Assembly: GCA_003159055.1 (NCBI GenBank)
Contig: PMLH01000332.1
Span: 1-5,738 of the forward strand
DNA from: Myxococcales bacterium
GTDB lineage: Bacteria; Myxococcota; Polyangia; Fen-1088
Direction: 5' to 3'
Length of the DNA: 5,738 bases
Shown here: positions 1 through 4,910 of the stretch, one piece after another
How the letters are laid out: every line of letters begins with the position of its first letter
Numbering within the stretch: position 1 is the first letter of the stretch
The notes under the pieces: generated by a model
What the model was told of the DNA's origin: nothing
The model's input: only the letters and a program-made list of their open reading frames with translations
The model's database searches: none
Translations under genes and position numbers: made by a program

Positions 1-287
1 GGCCGCGCGTGGCCCGGAAGGTTCTGTTGGAGTCGTATCAACCATGGATACCGTCGTTTGGGCGACACGGACTATACCACGACTGTTCCCGACGAGGAGC
101 GTTTGGCGCTTTCTGACATGCACGGCGCGGTGCGTGTCACGCGATGTCTCTGGCCCAGGTGTGGAGCGGCGAGTTGCAGGCCGTACTCTCCGTCGCCGAG
201 GCCAGGGTGTTCTATTGAGGTGCCGCTTTTGCACCTCAAGCGCGACCAAATCCGCGAAATGGCCTCATTATTTCAGAGGGCTGTATT
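1..287. other. Stretch without an assignable gene
   Basis: Several short frames are open here on the + strand, including one from the window edge through about position 330, but none gives a protein I recognise and they overlap one another in different frames. No tRNA, rRNA or CRISPR pattern is visible. The only clear structure is the hairpin at 215-239. From about 240 onwards the base composition becomes noticeably less GC-rich than the rest of the window, with runs such as ttattt and ccaaaaag, which marks a compositional break. The stretch could hold the eroded end of a gene that begins outside the window. Confidence 0.4.
215..239. repeat. Perfect 9-bp inverted repeat with 7-nt loop
   Basis: TTGAGGTGC at 215-223 pairs perfectly with GCACCTCAA at 231-239, around the 7-nt spacer CGCTTTT. 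No T-run follows the right arm, so it is a poor intrinsic terminator on the + strand. The geometry (9-bp arms, 7-bp spacer) also resembles a tyrosine-recombinase core site, but no matching second site was found in the window; only the single arm TTGAGGTGC recurs, at 4363-4371. The structure is seen directly; its role is unknown. Confidence 0.6.
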
Positions 288-428
288 TCACCAAAAAGAG
301 AGTTCGTTTCTCCTTGGCGGAGACCTCTGATTCTTCGATTTTCTCCAGGCAAGAGAAACGATAGCGTAGAGGATCACGCCAAAGAGCTGAAGAACGATCG
401 CGTTGACCGCGATCGCTGTTGTCAACAT
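288..428 (-). CDS. Possible small membrane protein (46 aa), weak
   Basis: On the - strand an ATG at 428-426 opens a 46-codon frame ending with TGA at 290-288. Residues 1-27 are almost entirely hydrophobic (Ala, Ile, Val, Leu, Phe with one Asn and one Gln), enough for a single membrane-spanning helix, and residues 28-41 are rich in Arg and Lys, which fits a positive-inside anchor. It sits in the lower-GC patch of the window. Against it: no Shine-Dalgarno sequence is visible before the ATG, no family is recognised, and an 8-bp hairpin (395-402/408-415) lies within the codons. I treat it as a candidate only; it may be a chance open frame. Confidence 0.2.
   Translation of the reverse strand: MLTTAIAVNAIVLQLFGVILYAIVSLAWRKSKNQRSPPRRNELSFW
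395..415. repeat. 8-bp hairpin with 5-nt loop
   Basis: CGATCGCG at 395-402 pairs perfectly with CGCGATCG at 408-415 around TTGAC. The right arm overlaps the palindrome GCGATCGC (409-416). No T-run follows on either strand. The role is unknown. Confidence 0.5.
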
Positions 429-642
429 CAGTTAGGAAATCCGGGCAGTTGAGACTTTTGGGGGCCGCGCTTCACTCGATCGTCATGGCGCCGTTCAAGG
501 CGATCGTCTCCAGAGCAGAGAGGCGACAGGGCTATGCCGCGTCAGTAAAGACCGTCTGCGACTGCCGATCGGCGGCGAGAGTGCGCCGCGGGACCTCGAC
601 ACGGCATAGTCCGGGACGCGGCATAGCCACTCCGAGGGCGAG
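429..642. other. Stretch before the IS66 fragment, no assignable gene
   Basis: No recognisable protein is encoded here. A + frame is open through it but carries on in the wrong frame across the IS66 transposase fragment, so it is a shadow. The transposase frame itself has a TAG at 607-609, and similarity to the family starts only at about 631. The 14-bp inverted repeat at 530-543/615-628 lies in this stretch. Confidence 0.4.
530..628. repeat. 14-bp inverted repeat next to the IS66 break
   Basis: GGCTATGCCGCGTC at 530-543 is the exact reverse complement of GACGCGGCATAGCC at 615-628, with 71 bp between the arms. The core CGGCATAG occurs a third time at 602-609, directly repeated 17 bp before the right arm, and there it supplies the TAG that closes the transposase frame. 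The right arm ends three bases before recognisable transposase sequence resumes. This could be the footprint of a small inserted element or the ends of a lost one; that is inference. Confidence 0.55.
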
Positions 643-942
643 TTGCGAAAAATCGCGACAGGCAGAAAGGCGTGGTTGTTTGTCGGCAGCGACGACCACG
701 GGACGAGCGCTGGCCACCTGTTCTCGCTCATCGCTTCGGCGCGACTGCACCGCCTCGACCCCGAGGAGTACCTGCGCGACCTGTTTCGTGTGCTGGGCCA
801 GTGGCCCCGCGACCGCTACATCGAGCTCGCGCCCAAGTACTGGTCCAAGACCCGCGCTCGCCTCGACCCCGTCGAGCTTGCCAACGAAGTCGGCCCTCTC
901 ACGATTCCGCCCGCCCCGCAGAAGCAGGTGCCGTCGAGCTAA
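643..942 (+). pseudogene. IS66 family transposase, C-terminal fragment
   Basis: This frame encodes about 99 residues matching the end of IS66-type transposases: the GRKAWLFVGSDDHG segment, then SLIASARLH, then DPEEYLRDLFRVL and WPRDRYIELAPKYW, finishing with a short Pro-rich tail (PLTIPPAP) typical of the C-terminal domain in this subgroup. Family-like sequence begins slightly earlier, at about 631, with SEGELRKIA; an in-frame TAG at 607-609 closes the frame. Full IS66 transposases are around 500 residues, so the helix-turn-helix, zinc-binding and most of the DDE catalytic region are missing. The frame can start only at TTG 643 and there is no clear ribosome binding site. It is almost certainly a dead remnant of an insertion sequence whose left part was deleted. 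No accessory IS66 genes (tnpA/tnpB type) are seen. Confidence 0.85.
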
Positions 943-1092
943 ACGCGCTGTCGTTTCCACGCAACCAGATTGCCGTCAGCGGTGGAAATCTGAAAGACGG
1001 GGTCCGTGCAGCGGATACCGAGATGGCGCGATGACCTCGCCTGCGAGCGAATTGCAACCGCACCAAGGCTTGGCCAGGAAGGGCGCAACCAG
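943..1092. other. Spacer between IS66 fragment and integrase-ligase ORF
   Basis: This 150-bp gap probably contains the right end of the IS66 element, but I cannot place its terminal repeat because the left end is missing. A - strand frame is open here but resembles nothing I know. Confidence 0.35.
1076..1083 (+). promoter_or_regulatory. Ribosome binding site for the integrase-ligase ORF
   Basis: AGGAAGGG lies nine bases before the GTG at 1093. It decides for GTG 1093 rather than the ATG at 1006, because the protein read from 1093 begins where integrase-like sequence begins. Confidence 0.5.
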
Positions 1093-2298
1093 GTGAGCGC
1101 GATTCGGGTCGTGCGGCAGAGCGGGCGGGTGGCGGTTGTGGATGACCAGGGCGCCATCAATGAGCACTGTGCGCGCTTTCTCGAAGGGGTGAAGATCCGC
1201 GGACTCTCACGCTGCACGGTTGAAGCCTACGCGCATGACTTGGCCCTCGTGCACCGATGGCTTTTCGCCTCGGGACAAACGCTCGCGGAGCTTGGCGCCG
1301 AGGACGTTCATCGTTTCCTCGCGTGGGAGCGAGGACGAGCAAGTCATCCCAGGAGCATCAACCGCAGGCTGCACACACTCCGCCTCTTCTATCGCTTCGT
1401 CGTCGGTAACGACCTGCTCCTCGCCGAGGCGCTGCGAGCCATCCCGGCCAAGGCGGCCTTGCTCGACGGCGAGCTGGTATCCCTCGACGAGCGAGGCATG
1501 AGCAGTTTTCAACGCCTGCAGGACGCCCTCGGCGGCGCGCCAGCCGGCAAAGCCCGCTTGGTCTACTTTGTGTTCGATTTGCTCTACCTCGACGGCGTGG
1601 ATTTGCGCGGGGGCGGCCTTGTCGAGCGAAAGGCGCTGCTGGCCGAGCTGCTGGCCGGTATCCCATCGCCCTTCGCGAGCACGATTCGTCTGAGCGATCA
1701 TGTGATCGGCCAAGGTCCGGCTTTCTTTGCGCAGGCGGCGCGCATGGGACTGGAAGGAATTGTCTCGAAACAGCGGAACGCCCCCTATCGCTCGGGACGC
1801 AGTCGGAGCTGGTTGAAGATGAAGTGCAGCCAGCGGCAAGAGCTGGTCGTGGTCGGCTTCACCGATCCGAAAGGCTCGCGCACTCTCCTCGGGGCGCTGC
1901 TGCTCGCCACGTATTCGGGCGGTGCGCTTGTGTATCGCGGACGCGTCGGCACGGGCTTCTCCGAGCGTTCCCTGCGCGACCTTCACCGCAGGCTCGTCCC
2001 GCTGTGCGACCGGCAGCCCGTCCTCATGCATCCGCCGACCGGCCCCGAGGCCCGGGGAGTCCATTGGGTCAAGCCCGAGCTGGTGGCCGAAGTGACTTTC
2101 TCGGGATTCACCCGGGATGGTCTGCTTCGCCATGCCATCTTCCTCGGCCTGCGCGAGGACAAGTCAGCTTCGGACGTGGTCCTCGAAAGCAGGTCAAGAC
2201 AGGTCTTTCAGCACTCAGATTCGCCGGCCAACCCCGCCCCGCACTCAGATTCGCCGGCCAACCCCGTCCCGCCAGGCTGTCCACGCACGCCCGACTGA
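1093..2298 (+). CDS. Chimeric ORF: tyrosine recombinase N-terminus fused to LigD-type DNA ligase C-terminus
   Basis: The 401-residue product is two unrelated proteins joined in frame. Residues about 20-107 form the N-terminal SAM-like core-binding domain of a XerC/D-type tyrosine recombinase (FLEGVKIRGLSRCTVEAY, then the INRRLHTLRLFYRFVV helix). The catalytic domain with its Arg-His-Arg-Tyr residues is absent. From about residue 110 the sequence is an ATP-dependent DNA ligase of LigD type: motif III LLDGELV (123-129), motif IIIa FVFDLLYLDG (159-168), motif IV EGIVSK (221-226), motif V SWLKMK (239-244), then the OB-fold domain ending in motif VI FLGLREDK (350-357). Motif I (KxDGxR), which holds the lysine that becomes adenylated, is lost at the junction, so ligase activity is not expected. 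LigD acts in bacterial non-homologous end joining; no polymerase or phosphoesterase domain and no ku gene are seen. The tail, residues about 366-401, is not LigD-like and holds two 10-residue repeats (HSDSPANP). The join at about 1411-1425 may be a deletion between two co-oriented genes. It is probably a pseudogene, though the frame is intact. Confidence 0.8.
   Translation: MSAIRVVRQSGRVAVVDDQGAINEHCARFLEGVKIRGLSRCTVEAYAHDLALVHRWLFASGQTLAELGAEDVHRFLAWERGRASHPRSINRRLHTLRLFYRFVVGNDLLLAEALRAIPAKAALLDGELVSLDERGMSSFQRLQDALGGAPAGKARLVYFVFDLLYLDGVDLRGGGLVERKALLAELLAGIPSPFASTIRLSDHVIGQGPAFFAQAARMGLEGIVSKQRNAPYRSGRSRSWLKMKCSQRQELVVVGFTDPKGSRTLLGALLLATYSGGALVYRGRVGTGFSERSLRDLHRRLVPLCDRQPVLMHPPTGPEARGVHWVKPELVAEVTFSGFTRDGLLRHAIFLGLREDKSASDVVLESRSRQVFQHSDSPANPAPHSDSPANPVPPGCPRTPD
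2082..2187 (+). repeat. Direct repeat copy 1: 3' end of LigD
   Basis: This stretch inside the chimeric ORF encodes the OB-fold end of the ligase, including motif VI. It aligns without gaps to 4131-4236, with 100 of 106 positions identical by my count. The offset is a constant 2,049 bp. Homology stops abruptly on both sides. Confidence 0.85.
2211..2270 (+). repeat. Two tandem 30-bp repeats
   Basis: Units 2211-2240 and 2241-2270 differ at one base only (C in the first, T in the second, at unit position 27). Each begins GCACTCAGATTCGCC and encodes ten residues containing HSDSPANP. Because 30 is a multiple of three, the duplication keeps the frame. It lies just after the point where LigD similarity ends. 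Confidence 0.9.
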
Positions 2299-2390
2299 AC
2301 CTGGGCCAGCACGCTGACGACGGGGTTCTCGAACCGAATTTGCCGGAATTGCCCCCATGGATTCGCCTATGCACGCGCCGGTCGCTGGAT

Positions 2391-2435
2391 AGCGGACGCT
2401 CGACCTTCTACTGCCGGCGCTGTCAGCGGGGTTAG
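2391..2435 (+). pseudogene. Relic of Fpg/Nei DNA glycosylase zinc finger
   Basis: The last codons of this frame read SGRSTFYCRRCQRG and then stop. This matches the second half of the conserved C-terminal zinc finger of formamidopyrimidine-DNA glycosylases (Arg-Ser/Thr/Ala-x-Phe/Tyr-Cys-x2-Cys-Gln), and in that family it also lies within a few residues of the end of the protein. The first Cys pair is missing in this frame, but CRNC occurs at 2341-2352 in the frame one base different, about 20 codons before, so a frameshift may separate the two halves. None of the catalytic domain is visible upstream. In intact form the enzyme removes oxidised purines from DNA. The identification rests on a short motif. 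Confidence 0.4.
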
Positions 2436-2590
2436 CCTTGCCCCAACTTGCCTGCGGCGCGCGTGGCTTTCTCGACACCACGGGAGCCAACCGCCGGTAG
2501 CCAACGCAACCATGCGCCTTGGTTGAAGGTGAAGCTGGACGGGCTGCTCTCTGGGCTGAAGGAAATGCCGCAGCAATCGCTGAAGATCAT

Positions 2591-2634
2591 ACCCTTTCGG
2601 GCCACTGGCGGTATATGACAACCCTTTGTGGCCA
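2591..2634. promoter_or_regulatory. Paired 14-bp direct repeats before the lipoprotein gene, possible operator
   Basis: ACCCTTTCGGGCCA at 2591-2604 and ACCCTTTGTGGCCA at 2621-2634 match at 12 of 14 positions and are spaced exactly 30 bp apart, about three helical turns. A TATATGA element (2612-2618) lies between them and could be a -10 region, but no good -35 is seen. The arrangement would suit a dimeric or cooperative regulator; this is inference. Confidence 0.35.
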
Positions 2635-2643
2635 AGACAACTT

Positions 2644-2651
2644 AGAAAGGG
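2644..2651 (+). promoter_or_regulatory. Ribosome binding site of the beta-propeller lipoprotein
   Basis: AGAAAGGG ends five bases before the ATG at 2657. It selects this start over the upstream in-frame start at 2519, and the chosen start puts a lipoprotein signal peptide at the N-terminus. Confidence 0.6.
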
Positions 2652-2656
2652 ATCAC

Positions 2657-4015
2657 ATGAACAAGGCTCGTCGTAACGTAGTTGGCTCCGCTGAGGTTCT
2701 GGTGGGGGGTATTCTGGCGCTGGGACTCGCGGCATGTGGTAGCAACCACAGCGACACCAAGGACAGTGGTGCGCAGGACAGTCTTGCCCGGGTTTCCGAC
2801 GCTGCCGACGGCGCCCCCGCGTCGCCCGATGCGGCTGTCGGCATTCGGGACGGGAGCCTGGATCAAGCTGCGCCCGACGTCCCAGGCAGCATCGATCTGC
2901 TGGCTGCTGATCGCGGCGCGACGGATGCGCAAGCATCCGGCAGCTCAGACACCGCACCGGACAGCGCCCAGGATGCGCCTGTGACAGGACAGGCGGAAGT
3001 CGGCGGCACTGATGCTACCGGCGCCGATGGGACAGCTTCGTCCGACGCCTCAGCGGCCGACGGTGGGTCGACTTCCGTTGCCACCATGTTCATCTCGGAC
3101 TCGCTAAACGGCACAGTCTACCGCTTCAATGTATCGCCCGGAAGAGACCCCGTTCTGACGGGCAAACTTACGTCCGCCTCTGCCTCAGGCATGGCCGTTT
3201 TGTCCACAGGCGAGTTGGCCGTGGCCCAGTACACGTCGACGGGGGACATCCTTCGCTTCAAGTCGCCGCAGACCACAGCGACGCCCAACGGCAGTATCTC
3301 TGGCCTCGGAACGAGCTACATCGAGTGGCTCGCCGTGGTCGACAACGAGCTCTGGGCGGACAACACAGCGTACCTGGCCTGCAGTACCGAGCCGGAGAGC
3401 GTCGTGCGCATCTCCTTTAATGGCCAAGGAACCGCGTCCGCAGCTGGGACGGTCACCGCCGGACTAATCGGCGCCGATCGTGCCACGCTGTGGGATCCCA
3501 CGACCCGCAGCTTCTACGTCACTCAGTGTTCGGCTGCCAACAACCCGAGTGGCACCTTCTACATTCAGCATTTCCAAGTCGCGGCCGATTACACGGCCAC
3601 TCCGCTGACGGCGATCACTGGTCAGGGACTGGACAATCCCCACGGTATGGTCATCACGCCGTGGGGTGAGCTCCTGGTGGCCAACGCGGGCTTTGCCTCG
3701 GCCCCCGGGAAGCAGATGCTGCGGTTCAAGTTGGACGCCCAGGGCAACGTCACGCCCAATGGGACCGTCGACGACGACAGCTTGAATCTCCCGATTAGCC
3801 TGGCATTCGCGCCTTGGGGCGAGCTCTTCGTGGTCAACAATGGCACGGCCACTATTTCTCGGTTCACCTTCGACACCGCACACAATGCCAAGCTCAGCGG
3901 AACCTTCCAGCTCGCAGCCCCCACCCAAGTTCAGAGCCTGGGCGTCGGTCAGATCCTGTTCATTGCGGGCGCTTCCACGTCAGTCGACGCCGGAGCCTCC
4001 GACGCCGGCGCATAG
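2657..4015 (+). CDS. Secreted lipoprotein with predicted beta-propeller domain
   Basis: The 452-residue product begins with a lipoprotein signal peptide: positive n-region (K3, R5, R6), hydrophobic core (14-26) and lipobox LAAC with Cys27 as the lipidated residue. Residues 28-140 are a low-complexity linker rich in Asp, Ala, Ser and Gly, as is common in myxobacterial surface lipoproteins. Residues about 143-440 contain repeated blade-like units, best seen in MAVLSTGELAVAQ, MVITPWGELLVAN and LAFAPWGELFVVN, each followed by a strand such as ILRFK, MLRFKLD or ISRFTFD; this points to an NHL/SMP-30-like beta-propeller. Cys242 and Cys291 could pair. The C-terminus is a short Asp/Ala tail. Such proteins usually sit at the outer membrane; no catalytic residues can be named and the ligand is unknown. 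The gene looks intact, has its own ribosome binding site, and is flanked by two copies of the LigD 3' end. Confidence 0.85.
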   Translation: MNKARRNVVGSAEVLVGGILALGLAACGSNHSDTKDSGAQDSLARVSDAADGAPASPDAAVGIRDGSLDQAAPDVPGSIDLLAADRGATDAQASGSSDTAPDSAQDAPVTGQAEVGGTDATGADGTASSDASAADGGSTSVATMFISDSLNGTVYRFNVSPGRDPVLTGKLTSASASGMAVLSTGELAVAQYTSTGDILRFKSPQTTATPNGSISGLGTSYIEWLAVVDNELWADNTAYLACSTEPESVVRISFNGQGTASAAGTVTAGLIGADRATLWDPTTRSFYVTQCSAANNPSGTFYIQHFQVAADYTATPLTAITGQGLDNPHGMVITPWGELLVANAGFASAPGKQMLRFKLDAQGNVTPNGTVDDDSLNLPISLAFAPWGELFVVNNGTATISRFTFDTAHNAKLSGTFQLAAPTQVQSLGVGQILFIAGASTSVDAGASDAGA

Positions 4016-4020
4016 GGGAA

Positions 4021-4058
4021 TCAGTCCAATCGAGTCCAGTCCGTAGTCAGTCCATTCG
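4021..4058 (+). repeat. Short direct repeats after the lipoprotein gene
   Basis: TCAGTCCAATCG at 4021-4032 and TCAGTCCATTCG at 4047-4058 match at 11 of 12 positions, with a further partial copy (AGTCCAGTCC, 4033-4042) between them. They begin five bases after the lipoprotein stop codon. Their role is unknown. Confidence 0.45.
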
Positions 4059-4088
4059 GGTCGCCCGTGGGCGGTGCCAGTGTATTCT

Positions 4089-4119
4089 AGGATCGCGGGA
4101 CGGCGTGGCGGGCGATCCT
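4089..4119 (+). terminator. Inverted repeat, weak terminator candidate
   Basis: AGGATCGC at 4089-4096 pairs with GCGATCCT at 4112-4119 around a 15-nt G-rich loop, some 75 bases after the lipoprotein stop. There is no T-run after it, so intrinsic termination is doubtful; it could act with Rho or be incidental. Confidence 0.25.
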
Positions 4120-4130
4120 CTGGAATCGTG

Positions 4131-4238
4131 GGTGGCCGAAGTGGCCTTCTCGGGATTCACCCGGGATGGCCTGCTTCGCCATGCCATCTTCCTCGGCCTG
4201 CGCGAGGACAAGGCAGCTTCGGACGTGGTTCTCCAAGA
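4131..4238 (+). pseudogene. Second copy of the LigD 3' end
   Basis: This fragment encodes VAEVAFSGFTRDGLLRHAIF and then the motif VI segment FLGLREDK, and differs from copy 1 at 2082-2187 in six bases and three residues (Thr to Ala, Ser to Ala, Glu to Gln). It has no start codon or ligase core of its own. The frame continues past the homology as unrelated sequence to a stop at 4414-4416, overlapping the next gene's start. It lies 2,049 bp after copy 1 in the same orientation. It may derive from a segmental duplication or from a second ligD gene. Confidence 0.75.
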
Positions 4239-4355
4239 ATGGCAACGTACGCCCGGAGCGCGCGCGGTCGAGGTTGTGTTCCCGGAAGCTTTCATTGAGA
4301 ATGGGCTCTGGCAATCGGCCGTCGAATCGAACGATTCAGTGGTTCCCCACAAAAC

Positions 4356-4361
4356 GGGAGG
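4356..4361 (+). promoter_or_regulatory. Ribosome binding site before GTG 4368
   Basis: GGGAGG lies six bases before the GTG at 4368 and supports this start for the Gly-rich lipoprotein leader. Confidence 0.5.
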
Positions 4362-4367
4362 GTTGAG

Positions 4368-4910
4368 GTGCATACCACACAGTCTGGCAGCGCAATTCTG
4401 GCGAGCGTGCTTTTGATCTGGGGTTGTACCTCAGGCCACAATAGCGGTGGCAAAGCTGGCTCGGGCGGCTTCGCGGGTGCCGGTGGGTCTGTGCAAGGCG
4501 GAGGCGCCGGGGGGAGCCCCACTTCTTCGGGTGGCACCACCTCGGCGAGTGGAGGGGCAACTGCGAGCCCGAGTGGCGGAACCACCAGTTCTGGCGGCAC
4601 CAGCTCGACGAATGGCGGGACCACGGCCACCCCGGGCGGCGGAACCCAAGCGACGGGCGGTCAGGCACACACCGGTGGAACGACCGGCTCCGGCGGTAAA
4701 TCGGGCACCGGTGGCTCGACTGGAACCAATACGGGTGGGATCCAGACAGGAGGCTCCACCGGTACGGTCGGTGGCAATACTTCCGCCGCGGGTGCGACCG
4801 GCGGAGGCGGTACAACCTCTACTGGCGGAGCAACGGGCAGGGGCGGCGCCTCTGCCGGCGGTGCCACGGGCAGGGTGGCAGCACAAGCACGAACCCAGGG
4901 AGCGCGATAG
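4368..4910 (+). CDS. Gly/Ser/Thr-rich lipoprotein leader, N-terminal part of a frameshifted GH30 gene
   Basis: The 180-residue product starts with a short hydrophobic segment (9-18) ending in IWGC, giving Cys20 as a possible lipidation site. Trp before the Gly is unusual and the n-region has no Lys or Arg, so the signal is weaker than that of the neighbouring lipoprotein. Residues 21-168 are a linker of repeated Gly-Gly with Ser, Thr and Ala, of the kind that tethers extracellular enzymes in myxobacteria. After residue 168 the linker pattern breaks into VAAQARTQGAR and a TAG at 4908-4910. In the frame one base back, the linker continues from 4871 as QGGSTSTNPGSAIVSLDR and runs straight into the GH30 domain. 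I therefore read this as the leader of one 430-residue surface enzyme split by loss of a base at about 4871, or by a sequencing error. Confidence 0.7.
   Translation: MHTTQSGSAILASVLLIWGCTSGHNSGGKAGSGGFAGAGGSVQGGGAGGSPTSSGGTTSASGGATASPSGGTTSSGGTSSTNGGTTATPGGGTQATGGQAHTGGTTGSGGKSGTGGSTGTNTGGIQTGGSTGTVGGNTSAAGATGGGGTTSTGGATGRGGASAGGATGRVAAQARTQGAR

Larger units (their letters stand above)
2299..2656. other. Intergenic stretch with gene relic and repeats
   Basis: This 358-bp gap holds the Fpg-like zinc-finger relic ending at 2435, a stretch at 2436-2590 in which I recognise nothing, and the paired 14-bp repeats and ribosome binding site before the lipoprotein gene. A short open stretch at about 2507-2616 reads as a peptide beginning APWLKVKLDGLL but it matches no family I can name. 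Confidence 0.4.

Noticed and set aside
419..1096. 225-codon + frame across the IS66 fragment
   Set aside because: The IS66 transposase similarity is in a different frame over 631-942, and this product is Arg/Ser-rich without any recognisable domain.
1207..2133. 308-codon open frame on the - strand
   Set aside because: It is fully antisense to clear integrase and ligase sequence, resembles no family, and is expected as a shadow in GC-rich coding DNA.
2211..2270. CRISPR array
   Set aside because: The two 30-bp units are directly adjacent with no spacers and lie inside an open reading frame.
1824..2435. 203-codon + frame read as one gene
   Set aside because: Most of it is out of frame with the ligase, and only its last dozen or so residues resemble a known protein (Fpg zinc finger).
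3814..4416. 200-codon + frame read as one gene
   Set aside because: Its first part is out of frame with the lipoprotein gene; only 4131-4238 is meaningful, as a LigD 3' end copy.
4440..4880. Repetitive DNA as a satellite or mobile repeat
   Set aside because: The repetition comes from codons for a Gly/Ser/Thr-rich protein linker; no exact long unit is repeated.
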